A stretch of 47,330 nt of DNA from Gallibacterium salpingitidis (GTDB taxonomy: Bacteria > Pseudomonadota > Gammaproteobacteria > Enterobacterales > Pasteurellaceae), in NCBI RefSeq assembly GCF_001678495.1, contig NZ_JTJL01000008.1, forward strand, positions 1 to 47,330, read 5' to 3'. A model generated the notes under the pieces. That model saw only the letters and a list, made by a program, of their open reading frames with translations, was not told the origin of the DNA and made no database searches. A program made the translations under genes and the position numbers. Shown piece by piece: positions 1 through 8,153 of the stretch; position 1 is the stretch's first letter, and each line of letters starts with the position of its first letter.

Positions 1-225
1 TCTTTTTGTGATAGTTTACCACCTATTGAGGACTGCGGAATTAGTCTACCACTACAATACTTTAGTGTGAAAAATGGTAAGTTTGGTCGCGTGATTGGTG
101 ATATTGAGCTAGGGTCAACTTATCACTTTACGCCAAATGTCAGCTTACAATTCGGCGGACAAGCGACTGGACGTGAAGGTAGTCATTCTTTAGGTGTACA
201 GGCGAATTTTAATATTCGTTTCTAA
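1..225 (+). CDS. C-terminal end of an outer-membrane beta-barrel protein (partial)
   Basis: The frame is open from base 1 to a TAA at 223-225 and gives the last 74 residues of a protein that starts outside the window. The end has alternating polar and hydrophobic strands with glycines (GSTYHFTPNVSLQFGG, then SHSLGVQANFNIRF) and a terminal phenylalanine. This is the usual last-strand signature recognised by the BAM machinery. The pattern best fits an autotransporter translocator domain, though another barrel (porin or adhesin) is possible. Two cysteines lie in an upstream loop (residues 3 and 12 of the fragment). A good terminator follows 26 bases after the stop. The passenger or function cannot be told from this piece. 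Confidence 0.6.
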   Translation, partial: SFCDSLPPIEDCGISLPLQYFSVKNGKFGRVIGDIELGSTYHFTPNVSLQFGGQATGREGSHSLGVQANFNIRF

Positions 226-250
226 GAGTAGCTAACTGATAAGATAGATG

Positions 251-280
251 AATGCCCTGCTAATGCGGGGCATTTTTTTA
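251..280 (+). terminator. Rho-independent terminator of the barrel gene
   Basis: A 10-bp stem (AATGCCCTGC / GCGGGGCATT, one G-U pair) with a TAAT loop is followed by a run of seven T. It sits 26 bases after the stop of the left-edge gene. Confidence 0.85.
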
Positions 281-327
281 TCCCAATATTGCCACAAGGC
301 ATATACAACTTCACCCAAACGGTTAGG

Positions 328-630
328 TTATAAATTGAAAGTTACTGTTTTTCCGCTAGGTAGCTTAATGGATAAATTTAATGCACCGCCCATTGCTTCA
401 ACATAGCGTTTAATTGACGAGAGTTTAATATCATTGCCGCGTTTTTCTAATGCGACGACAGACGGCTGAGAAATATTTAATGCTTCAGCCATTTGTTTTT
501 GCGAAAGTTCCAACTCTTCACGAATACGATAAAGCTGTAACTCCATACGCATCTCATCCGCCATTTCTTTTACTTTGGCTTGTTTTTCTGCTGGAAGATT
601 GTTCATTAAATCTCTAAATTTTACACTCAT
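328..630 (-). CDS. higA: HigA-type antitoxin, XRE/Cro HTH
   Basis: This is a 100-residue protein with a helix-turn-helix of the XRE/Cro type at about residues 38-70 (ELELSQKQMAEALNISQPSV). A predicted helical N-terminus precedes it and a short beta-like tail (LNLSIKLPSGKTVTFNL) follows. It lies 4 bases downstream of the toxin gene, so the order is toxin first and antitoxin second, as is characteristic of higBA. In this family the antitoxin binds and inhibits the toxin and represses the shared promoter. A 20-bp palindrome upstream of higB is the likely operator. The start ATG at 630 lies almost directly after the higB stop, which suggests translational coupling. Confidence 0.85.
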   Translation of the reverse strand: MSVKFRDLMNNLPAEKQAKVKEMADEMRMELQLYRIREELELSQKQMAEALNISQPSVVALEKRGNDIKLSSIKRYVEAMGGALNLSIKLPSGKTVTFNL

Positions 631-634
631 TTGC

Positions 635-997
635 TTACTCCTTTAACAAGGTAGAAAGGTAATCATCATAAGTCTGTTCTGCTAAAGTAATCATTTCTTT
701 ATAGAATATTTTCTCTTTTTTGCCTCTCTTATCACCACCACACAACACAATAGCTTGTCTGATGTGATCAAAAATAAAGAACAAACGAAATACGGATAAT
801 TTAGACTGCACCCGCAATTCTTTCAAATTAGCATATTTAGATCCTTGAATGGTATCTGCATAAGGCCTACCTAATTGTGGACCTTCTGTTGAGAGTAACT
901 CTAGTGCAGCATAAATTTTTAACAAATCTTCTTCTGCTAATGTTTCGAACCAATTTAAAAGAGGCTTTTGTAAAATTACCTCCCATTCTTGCTTCAT
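635..997 (-). CDS. higB: HigB-type toxin (RelE/Gp49-like mRNA interferase)
   Basis: The protein has 120 residues and the signature of the Gp49-like/HigB toxin family (PF05973). It shows the conserved G-R-P-Y-A-D-T-I-x-G segment, then NLKELRVQ, RLFFIFD and an LCGGDKRGKKEKIFY stretch. In this family the protein is a ribosome-dependent or free mRNA-cleaving toxin of the RelE fold. Basic residues in the ELRVQ and GDKRGKK segments are the likely RNA contacts. The gene is the first of a two-gene operon with the HTH antitoxin 4 bases downstream. The ATG at 995-997 is preceded by a purine-rich stretch with GAGAG. Length and motifs look intact, so the toxin is probably functional. Confidence 0.85.
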   Translation of the reverse strand: MKQEWEVILQKPLLNWFETLAEEDLLKIYAALELLSTEGPQLGRPYADTIQGSKYANLKELRVQSKLSVFRLFFIFDHIRQAIVLCGGDKRGKKEKIFYKEMITLAEQTYDDYLSTLLKE

Positions 998-1028
998 ACT
1001 CTCATTACCTTTTCATTCTGTAATATTT

Positions 1029-1048
1029 ATATAGATTTTAGTCTATAT
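1029..1048. promoter_or_regulatory. Candidate HigA operator palindrome
   Basis: A perfect 7-bp inverted repeat, ATATAGA-TTTTAG-TCTATAT, lies 31 bp upstream of the higB start. That is where a core promoter is expected. The position and the symmetry suggest autoregulation by HigA or the HigBA complex. The function is inferred from position only. Confidence 0.55.
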
Positions 1049-1117
1049 TTAATATGTGAGCAATTGTATATTTATCTATTTAGCTAAAAATTTCTTACTA
1101 TTTATTGAATTGAGATC

Positions 1118-1219
1118 CTAAAGTTGGACAGACGGTTGGTAGTTGTTGTACCGAAGGGCTTCTGCTGTTAAAGCATGGATTTCAGTGCATTTGGCGATAA
1201 TAAAGATGTTTGGCGTATT
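1118..1219 (-). pseudogene. Short coding relic, unidentified
   Basis: The interval 998-1250 contains no complete gene. On the minus strand a 33-codon frame runs from just after a stop to a TAG at 1118-1120 and ends with ALTAEALRYNNYQPSVQL. It has no start codon at its open end and no ribosome binding site. The composition looks protein-like rather than random AT-rich spacer. It could be the 3' tail of a decayed gene, of an insertion-sequence transposase, or part of a dispersed repeat. I do not recognise the family. Confidence 0.3.
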
Positions 1220-1250
1220 TTAGAGATACTTCATCGAATTTAACTGCAAC

Positions 1251-1285
1251 AAAAAAGCCTATCTTAATTACTCAAGATAGGCTTT
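1251..1285 (-). terminator. Terminator of siaQM
   Basis: A 12-bp stem (AAAGCCTATCTT / AAGATAGGCTTT) with an 8-base loop is followed, on the minus strand, by a T-run. It lies 18 bases past the siaQM stop. Confidence 0.85.
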
Positions 1286-1302
1286 AGCTGAATTAATTAT
1301 TA

Positions 1303-3153
1303 TCAACCAGGTAATAATAAGTTAGGAATAAAGGTAATAATTTGCGGGAATATTGTAATTAATACCAAAGTGGCGAAAATTGGAATTAAGAACGGCAACA
1401 CCCCTTTAGTTACGGTACTGACCGGCATATTACCTACACGAGCAACCACGAATAGTGCCATTCCCATTGGTGGAGTTAAGATACCAATCATCATATTTAA
1501 GGTTGTCATTACACCGAAGAAGATGAGGTCGATATTAAAGTGTACGGCGATTGGAATTAACATTGGCAATACAAGGAATTGTAAGGCAAGTGCATCAATA
1601 AACATACCTAAGAAGAGAAGTAGTAAATTGATCATCACTAATACCATAAATTGCGAATCAGCGAAGGTAATAAAGACTTCTGCAATCTTCATCGCTACTT
1701 GTTCACGCGCAATCATATCGCCGAAGAAGGTTACCGTCATCACCATTAATACGGTTACACCTGTAATAGCTACTGCTTCTACACAACCTTTGAATAGTGA
1801 TTGTAGTGTTAATTCTTTATAAACAAATTTACCAACCACGATAGAGTAAAGTGCAGCGATAACCGCAGCTTCTGTTGGCGTAAATAAGCCTGAGAAAATG
1901 CCGACAATAATAAGTATAGGTGTTAATAATGCCCAAATCGCACCTTTAAATTCGCGGCAAAGCACTTCCATAGAGGCTTTTGGTGTGCGTGGATAGTTAC
2001 GTTTTTTCGAGATGTAGTAGTTCATAATCATTAATGCGATAGTAACTAATACACCTGGTACAAAGCCTGCTACGAAAAGTTTAGCGATAGATTGGTTAGA
2101 AATAACACCGTAAATAATCATCGCGATACTTGGTGGTACTAATGGTCCAATGATACAAGAAGCCGCTGTAATACCACCGCACATATCATCATCATAACCA
2201 GCATCACGCATTGCTTTAATTTCTAATTGACCTAAACCACCAGCGTCCGCTAATGCAGAACCTGACATACCAGAGAAGATTAAACTTGCACCAATATTTA
2301 CATGACCCATACCGCCACGATAGTGACCAAGTAGTGCTTTAGCAAATTCAAAGATCTTAGTGGTAATGCCCCCGGTATTCATCAAAATACCAGTAAGGAT
2401 AAAGAATGGTACGCTGAGTAAAGAGAAACTATTTAAACTATCAACTAATTTAGAAGAGGCAGAGTTAACTACATTCCAGCGTGTCATCGCGAAATAGAGA
2501 ATTGTCGCAATAAATAATGACCAACCGACTGGTGTACCGATAAACATAATGACTAACCAAATCAGTAAGACAATATAAACAGACTCGCTGCCAAAGCGGA
2601 CATAATTGGTAATACGCAATACTTTAAAAATATCAGGATTAAATAGAATTAATGCGATAACAATAGCGGAAGCAACTAAGAAAAATAGCACAGGGAAGTA
2701 GGTTAAGTTATTTTTATAGTTTTCTACTTGTGCTTGTAAAAAGCGAACTAACATTAATAAAGAAAGAAACGGCAATGAAGCATATAGCCATTTTTCGGAA
2801 ATGCCAAGTGAGACGAGTTCGAATGAAGCTCCTTTTAAAAGTCTAACACCGAAGTGAAAAAACAACATGATAGAAACAAAAATAAGAAATTGTGCAAAAG
2901 AGAACACAATTTTTCTTAATTTTTCTGACATCATATTGGTTAAGAAATCGATAAACACGTGTTGTTGTGAACGAATCCCCATAGCAATTCCGATCATACC
3001 AACATAAACGAACAACAAACGTGCGAGCTCCTCACTCCAAATTAGAGGGGAATCAAAGACTTGTCTAGCAACAATTTGTGCAATCAGAATGACAAATACT
3101 ATTAAAAATAGTATGCCGCCGAGCCATTCTTCAAGTTTATTAAAATATTTCAT
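1303..3153 (-). CDS. siaQM: Fused sialic-acid TRAP permease SiaQM
   Basis: The 616-residue membrane protein fuses both TRAP permease subunits, as in Haemophilus SiaT. Residues about 1-150 form the small DctQ-like domain with four hydrophobic helices (first one [19 protein letters not shown]). A linker helix spans about 152-170. Residues about 185-612 form the large DctM-like transport domain with many helices, including conserved loops [21 protein letters not shown] and [10 protein letters not shown]. It imports N-acetylneuraminate with sodium, using SiaP as the periplasmic receptor. The gene follows siaP by 71 bases, and that gap contains a strong hairpin. No other nan gene is adjacent. The length equals the usual fused form, and no damage is visible. 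Confidence 0.93.
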   Translation of the reverse strand: MKYFNKLEEWLGGILFLIVFVILIAQIVARQVFDSPLIWSEELARLLFVYVGMIGIAMGIRSQQHVFIDFLTNMMSEKLRKIVFSFAQFLIFVSIMLFFHFGVRLLKGASFELVSLGISEKWLYASLPFLSLLMLVRFLQAQVENYKNNLTYFPVLFFLVASAIVIALILFNPDIFKVLRITNYVRFGSESVYIVLLIWLVIMFIGTPVGWSLFIATILYFAMTRWNVVNSASSKLVDSLNSFSLLSVPFFILTGILMNTGGITTKIFEFAKALLGHYRGGMGHVNIGASLIFSGMSGSALADAGGLGQLEIKAMRDAGYDDDMCGGITAASCIIGPLVPPSIAMIIYGVISNQSIAKLFVAGFVPGVLVTIALMIMNYYISKKRNYPRTPKASMEVLCREFKGAIWALLTPILIIVGIFSGLFTPTEAAVIAALYSIVVGKFVYKELTLQSLFKGCVEAVAITGVTVLMVMTVTFFGDMIAREQVAMKIAEVFITFADSQFMVLVMINLLLLFLGMFIDALALQFLVLPMLIPIAVHFNIDLIFFGVMTTLNMMIGILTPPMGMALFVVARVGNMPVSTVTKGVLPFLIPIFATLVLITIFPQIITFIPNLLLPG

Positions 3154-3182
3154 AGTAACCCCATCACGACTACACTAAGGTC

Positions 3183-3217
3183 AAAAAAAAGCCTTAGCGC
3201 TTAAGGAACGCTAAGGC
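3183..3217 (-). terminator. Terminator-like hairpin between siaP and siaQM
   Basis: A 9-bp perfect stem (GCCTTAGCG / CGCTAAGGC), a 9-base loop and then eight T on the minus strand lie wholly inside the 71-base siaP-siaQM gap. It has full intrinsic-terminator form. It probably lets most transcripts stop after siaP and also protects the siaP mRNA end. Confidence 0.75.
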
Positions 3218-3224
3218 AGGAAGA

Positions 3225-4304
<1,080 letters not shown>

Positions 4305-4320
4305 TCATTTTTTTAAATAA

Positions 4321-4339
4321 AATGAAGTTTTATTTCATT
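4321..4339. promoter_or_regulatory. Candidate SiaR operator upstream of siaP
   Basis: The site contains an AATGAA/TTCATT inverted repeat with a 7-base spacer. It overlaps a second repeat, AAATAAAA-TGAAG-TTTTATTT, at 4315-4335. Read in the direction of siaP transcription it matches 14 of 19 bases of a dyad before nanE at 39696-39714, with AATGAA-N4-AACTTC in common. SiaR as the ligand is an inference. Confidence 0.4.
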
Positions 4340-4341
4340 AT

Positions 4342-4357
4342 TGAGAGATCAATCACA
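4342..4357 (-). promoter_or_regulatory. Candidate CRP site upstream of siaP
   Basis: On the minus strand TGTGATTGATCTCTCA matches the CRP consensus TGTGATCTAGATCACA at 11 of 16 positions, with one perfect TGTGA half-site. Its centre is 19.5 bp upstream of the dyad centre. Catabolite control of siaPT by CRP is established in Haemophilus influenzae. Confidence 0.5.
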
Positions 4358-4397
4358 AAATTTATGAAGTGAGGTTGTTTTTTAACCATTTTTGCAG

Positions 4398-4423
4398 AAA
4401 AAAGCCCTTGTGAAAACAAGGGC
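4398..4423 (-). terminator. Terminator of lysC
   Basis: A stem GCCCTTGT / ACAAGGGC with a GAAA/TTTC loop is followed by six T on the minus strand, 28 bases after the lysC stop. Confidence 0.88.
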
Positions 4424-4451
4424 AAGATCAAAATGAGGACAATTAGATAGA

Positions 4452-5804
4452 TTATTCAAAAAGTTCTTGATGTAGCTTACGCACAACTTCATCGGCATGT
4501 TCGCTTTGTACTAATAGGCAGATATTGTTGGTACTTGCACCATAGCTAATCATACGCACATTGTATTCTGCAATGGTACCAAATAGGCGTTTTGCTACGC
4601 CGGCAGCCACGTGAAGATCATTACCAATTAGTGCGACTAATGACAAACCAGTATCAACTTTTACTGAAGAAGTTTCGCTTAATTCAGCAAGTAATTCGTT
4701 AGAAAGAAGTTCTGCTCCAGATGAGGCGGAACCAGTTTTATCTAAGGTTAATGCCACGCTAACTTCAGAAGTGGTAATGGTATCTACCGAAATTTTGTAT
4801 TTTGCCAAGATATTAAATACATTCGCTAAGAAACCTTGTGCGTGTAACATACTTAAGCTAGAAAGTGTTAATAAAGTTTGATCGCGGCGTAATGCAATGG
4901 CGCGGAATAGTGGACGCGGTTGTGGATCACGAGTTACCCAAGTACCGCCTTGCTCTGGTGCTTTACTTGAACCAACATAGACTGGAATATTACTGCGTAC
5001 TGCTGGTAATAATGTTGCTGGATGTAATACTTTTGCACCAAAGGTTGCCATTTCTGCTGCTTCAGCAAAACTCATTGTGTCAATTTTTTGTGCTGCTGGT
5101 GCAATACGCGGGTCAGTAGTATAGATACCTGCTACGTCAGTCCAAATTAACACATCATCCGCTTTTAAGACTTCGGCAATTAATGCTGCAGAGTAGTCAC
5201 TACCGCCACGACCCAATGTAGTGGTTTTACCGTTTGGTGCGCGACCAATAAAGCCTTGTGTAATGACAAGATCGCCACGTTCAATTAATGGTTTTAACAC
5301 ACGATCACAATTTTGTTGAGTTAATTCATCATTCGGCGCCGCTTTACCATAATTGTCATTGGTAGCAACTAATGTTCTGACATCAACCCAAGTTGAATTT
5401 GCTCCAAGTTCACGTAAAACCTCAACAAAGATTAATGTTGACATCATTTCACCATGGCTGATGATTTCATCAATTAATGCTGGTGAAGTTGCTAATGAAG
5501 CAGCATCAGATAAAGATTCAATATTATCGAGTAAACGGTCAATCTCTTCACGTAATACTGCTGCATTTTTTAATTCATTTAAAATATTGTATTGAATTTG
5601 TCTAACTTGATTAACAAGCGATTCTCTTTCTTCTTTTTCGCAACCATTTGCTAACGCTACTAAAAGATTAGTGACTCCGGCAGAAGCAGAAAGAATTACC
5701 ACGCGAGTGTTTGGATCAGCCATCACGATTTTGGCACAAGATTGCATTGCAGCGTAATTAGCTACGCTAGTTCCCCCAAATTTTGCAACAGATAAATGAG
5801 ACAT
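4452..5804 (-). CDS. lysC: Lysine-sensitive aspartokinase III
   Basis: The 450-residue enzyme phosphorylates aspartate, the first step towards lysine, threonine, methionine and diaminopimelate. The N-terminal kinase domain (about 1-290) has the KFGGTSVAN motif at residues 8-16, a TTLGRGGSDYSAAL nucleotide/aspartate loop, and WTDVAGIYTTDPR. The C-terminal part (about 300-450) holds the tandem ACT domains that bind the allosteric effector. There is no fused homoserine dehydrogenase, so it is the monofunctional LysC type. A lysine riboswitch lies in the leader, so lysine should act both on the enzyme and on its mRNA. It is transcribed alone, with its own promoter after bioD and its own terminator. 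Confidence 0.94.
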   Translation of the reverse strand: MSHLSVAKFGGTSVANYAAMQSCAKIVMADPNTRVVILSASAGVTNLLVALANGCEKEERESLVNQVRQIQYNILNELKNAAVLREEIDRLLDNIESLSDAASLATSPALIDEIISHGEMMSTLIFVEVLRELGANSTWVDVRTLVATNDNYGKAAPNDELTQQNCDRVLKPLIERGDLVITQGFIGRAPNGKTTTLGRGGSDYSAALIAEVLKADDVLIWTDVAGIYTTDPRIAPAAQKIDTMSFAEAAEMATFGAKVLHPATLLPAVRSNIPVYVGSSKAPEQGGTWVTRDPQPRPLFRAIALRRDQTLLTLSSLSMLHAQGFLANVFNILAKYKISVDTITTSEVSVALTLDKTGSASSGAELLSNELLAELSETSSVKVDTGLSLVALIGNDLHVAAGVAKRLFGTIAEYNVRMISYGASTNNICLLVQSEHADEVVRKLHQELFE

Positions 5805-5897
5805 AAGATTTCCTTAAATAATAATGTTGTGAATAAAAATTGCTTATTACAGAAGATCTAAGGAAAACTGGAAGAGATATGAAACGTCAATGATGTT

Positions 5898-6062
5898 CAG
5901 AAGCCCTCCATCGTTTACCGATGACAGCCTTAGGGATTCAGCCCTAATAGCCGATAAACAACTCTCTGGAAAATTGTTTATCTCGGCGAAACTCCCCTGA
6001 TTATTTCTCACTGGCTCCAGACCTAAAAATAACGACCTGAGTTCCGCGCCTCTCCTGCAGTA
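5898..6062 (-). promoter_or_regulatory. Lysine riboswitch (L box) upstream of lysC
   Basis: On the minus strand the leader reads AGAGGCGCGGAACTCAGG, a long first arm, CAGGGGAGTTTCGCCGAGAT, an arm closed by complementary ATAAACAAT/ATTGTTTAT-type repeats, and GGCTGAATCCC. It then reads AAGGCTGTCATCG and GGAGGGCTTCTG. These are the conserved L-box core elements in the right order, about 165 nt long. It ends about 90 bases before the lysC ATG, and those bases must hold the expression platform. I see no T-run terminator there, so control may be at translation or through RNA decay. The boundaries are approximate. Confidence 0.92.
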
Positions 6063-6086
6063 GCGTTGTGCTACAAAACGTTTATA

Positions 6087-6115
6087 TAAATATCCGTTAA
6101 TGAACGGAATGTCAA
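6087..6115 (-). promoter_or_regulatory. Probable lysC promoter
   Basis: On the minus strand a perfect TTGACA (6110-6115) is 17 bases from TATTTA (6087-6092), placed just before the lysine riboswitch. The 17-base spacer contains an inverted repeat, CCGTT-CATT-AACGG. It may be a protein site or chance. Confidence 0.65.
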
Positions 6116-6123
6116 ATGAAATT

Positions 6124-6765
6124 TTAAAAATTCAATTTTTCTAATAAAACGAATTCAGTTTGTGACCAATATTGTTGTAAATATTGTTGCAAATAATGTT
6201 GTGTATCCTGTTCGATTAACGGATCTTTTTCTGGAAAACGGTTATAAATAACAGTATGAACTGGAATGTTACGGCTTTGGCACGCCATTAAACTGAGCAA
6301 AGTGTGATTGATGCTGCCGAGCTTACCAGAAGTGACCAAAATTAATGGATATTGATATTTGGCGATAAAATCGAGCGTAGTTTCATTATCACGATAAGGT
6401 ACCGCCAAACCACCAGCACCTTCTAATAGAACATAATCATAGCGCTGCGCTAATTGTTGAGTTTTTTCCGTAATATAAGCGGGATCAATGTGGCGATTTT
6501 CCATTTTAGCGGCAAGATGTGGTGAACAAGGATAATGGAATAAATAGGGGCAAGTGATACCAGCTAAATCTTCTTCTGTTAAGGCGATTTGTTGAATTTT
6601 GCGATGGACGAGAATGTCATCAGAAATTTTTTCACAGCCAGTTTGGATCATTTTTTGGGTAATGACTGAAAAACCCTGTTCCATTAACTTTTTAGCATAA
6701 ACACCAGTAGCGACTGTTTTACCGACTTCGGTATCAATGCCACTCACAAAAAGAATTTTTCCCAT
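6124..6765 (-). CDS. bioD: Dethiobiotin synthetase
   Basis: The 213-residue ATP-dependent enzyme closes the ureido ring of dethiobiotin from 7,8-diaminopelargonate and CO2, the penultimate biotin step. The modified P-loop GIDTEVGKT lies at residues 9-17. The family segments QTGCEK, the [13 protein letters not shown] motif near residue 120 and [13 protein letters not shown] follow. The gene stands alone, with no other bio gene nearby, between ompW and lysC on the same strand. Many gammaproteobacteria carry two bioD-like genes (bioD1/bioD2), and this solitary one could be either. The start is supported by AAGGAG 7 bases before the ATG. Confidence 0.9.
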   Translation of the reverse strand: MGKILFVSGIDTEVGKTVATGVYAKKLMEQGFSVITQKMIQTGCEKISDDILVHRKIQQIALTEEDLAGITCPYLFHYPCSPHLAAKMENRHIDPAYITEKTQQLAQRYDYVLLEGAGGLAVPYRDNETTLDFIAKYQYPLILVTSGKLGSINHTLLSLMACQSRNIPVHTVIYNRFPEKDPLIEQDTQHYLQQYLQQYWSQTEFVLLEKLNF

Positions 6766-6846
6766 AACAACTCCTTATTAGGGTAGAAAAATGGTAAGCA
6801 CTATACTACTGATCGCACTGAGGGAAAAGGAAATTTGGCAAAAATA

Positions 6847-6871
6847 AAGCCATAGCGAAATGCTATGGCTT
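6847..6871 (-). terminator. Terminator of ompW
   Basis: A 10-bp perfect stem (AAGCCATAGC / GCTATGGCTT) with a 5-base loop is followed on the minus strand by TATTTT. It lies 29 bases after the ompW stop. Confidence 0.8.
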
Positions 6872-6900
6872 AACAACAAAACAGAAAAGTCTAAATCAAA

Positions 6901-7602
6901 TTAGAATTTATAACCTAAACCAACGAAGAATACAGTTGGGTCTAAGGTTACACGAGCTTCTTGAGAAGTAAGGAATTGACCAGAAGCTTGATCATATACA
7001 TCAAATTTTGCTTTAGTTTTGATTTTTGCCCACCAAATAGAGGTGTTAAGGAATAAATTGTCAGTGAGTTTAATATCAATACCAGCATTGACTACAGGAC
7101 CCCAAGAATCTTTTAATTTTAAATTCTTAGCATCAATTTTAGGTAATCCAAAAGCAGAAAAATCTGTATTAGAAATAGTTGAAGTAAATTTTTCATTAAA
7201 GAAAGTAGTATAGTTAATACCAGCACCTACATATGGACGAGCTGGTGAATCCGCATTTAAGAAATAATATTGTACATAAAGGCTTGGTGGTAATTGTTTA
7301 GTTTTAGCAATTGTTCCCAATCCAGCTTGTTTAATTTCATGACTAAATGGAGTAGCGGCTAATAATTCCACACCAAGGTTATCGGTGATCATATAGGTAC
7401 CAGTTAAACCAAGTTGTAGATTGCTATTTACATCAAAATCATAAGGAAGTGCGTTATTTGCGTAACGATGAGTATCTGTATTTGGAACGACTAAAATTGG
7501 ACCACCACGAACGAAGATATCGCCAGCTTGGTGAGCCATTGCCGCTGATGATGCAGCGAGTAGAGCAGTAGAAGTTGCAATTGCTAGTGCTAATTTTTTC
7601 AT
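6901..7602 (-). CDS. ompW: Outer membrane protein W
   Basis: The 233-residue protein is of the eight-stranded OmpW barrel family. I chose the ATG at 7602 because GGAGG precedes it and it opens a typical signal peptide (MKKLALAIATSTALLAASSAAMA, then HQAGDIFVRGGPILV). An upstream in-frame ATG at 7647 would bury that signal. Family landmarks are LQLGLTGTYMITDNLGVELLA, PPSLYVQYYF, RPYVGAGINYTTFF and a C-terminal FVGLGYKF with terminal phenylalanine. OmpW proteins form narrow hydrophobic channels in the outer membrane and are often tied to stress or anaerobic growth. The gene is monocistronic, with a clear terminator. Confidence 0.93.
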   Translation of the reverse strand: MKKLALAIATSTALLAASSAAMAHQAGDIFVRGGPILVVPNTDTHRYANNALPYDFDVNSNLQLGLTGTYMITDNLGVELLAATPFSHEIKQAGLGTIAKTKQLPPSLYVQYYFLNADSPARPYVGAGINYTTFFNEKFTSTISNTDFSAFGLPKIDAKNLKLKDSWGPVVNAGIDIKLTDNLFLNTSIWWAKIKTKAKFDVYDQASGQFLTSQEARVTLDPTVFFVGLGYKF

Positions 7603-7784
7603 ATAACCCTCCGTGAATGAATAATAGGTTTTGTTCTTGTTTGTCATATGACTTGCTCAAGATACCCCTTTTGGGTAAGAAAAAGTTTGACAAAAATCAA
7701 TAAATAGAGAGTTAATGGGAACTTTTTGTGATATATCAAAATAACTTATACGGATAAACCGTAGAAATGAGAACTAGATCAAAT

Positions 7785-8150
7785 TTATTCAAATTGTTTC
7801 AATAGCCATTGTTGCAAAATAAGGGCGTGATTACAGCAAGGATCTTTCGCAGCATAGAGTAAGGTGACATTCTGTTGCTGTAATTGCTGATAGCAAAGCT
7901 CTACAAATGATTGGACTTCAGGATTTTGAGTTAATTGCTGTTGATATTGTTGAGCAAATTCAGTGAATTTATCTGCTTCGTGATTAAACCATTTGCGTAG
8001 CAGTGGCGATGGCGCAATATTCTTTGCCCATAAATCGAGTTGTGCGGTTTCCTTTTTTATACCACGTGGCCAAAGTCGATCGACCAAAATGCGAAACCCA
8101 TCGTTTGTTGCGATGGGTTGATAGATTCGCTTAATTTGTAATTGAAACAT
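7785..8150 (-). CDS. DUF488 family protein (YeaO-like)
   Basis: The 121-residue protein begins FQLQIKRIYQP and has the hallmark RILVDRLWPRGIKKE at about residues 21-35, then LWAKNIAPSPLLRKWF. It has a late LLYAAKDP motif. These define the DUF488/YeaO family, whose biochemical role is not settled. It has no signal or membrane segment and is probably cytosolic. Its ATG comes 3 bases after the stop of the low-complexity secreted protein gene, so the two are translated from one message. No terminator of strength follows it, only a small repeat near 7749-7763. Confidence 0.85.
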   Translation of the reverse strand: MFQLQIKRIYQPIATNDGFRILVDRLWPRGIKKETAQLDLWAKNIAPSPLLRKWFNHEADKFTEFAQQYQQQLTQNPEVQSFVELCYQQLQQQNVTLLYAAKDPCCNHALILQQWLLKQFE

Positions 8151-8153
8151 AAA

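Noticed and set aside
1370..1822. A 150-codon frame on the plus strand opposite siaQM
   Set aside because: It lies wholly inside a certain gene on the other strand, has no ribosome binding site, and its residue make-up is what an antisense frame of an AT-rich membrane-protein gene gives.
7603..7784. Possible FNR box in front of ompW
   Set aside because: The word TTGATATATCACAA has one good half-site, but the other half is too poor. OmpW regulation by FNR is known in E. coli but cannot be claimed here.
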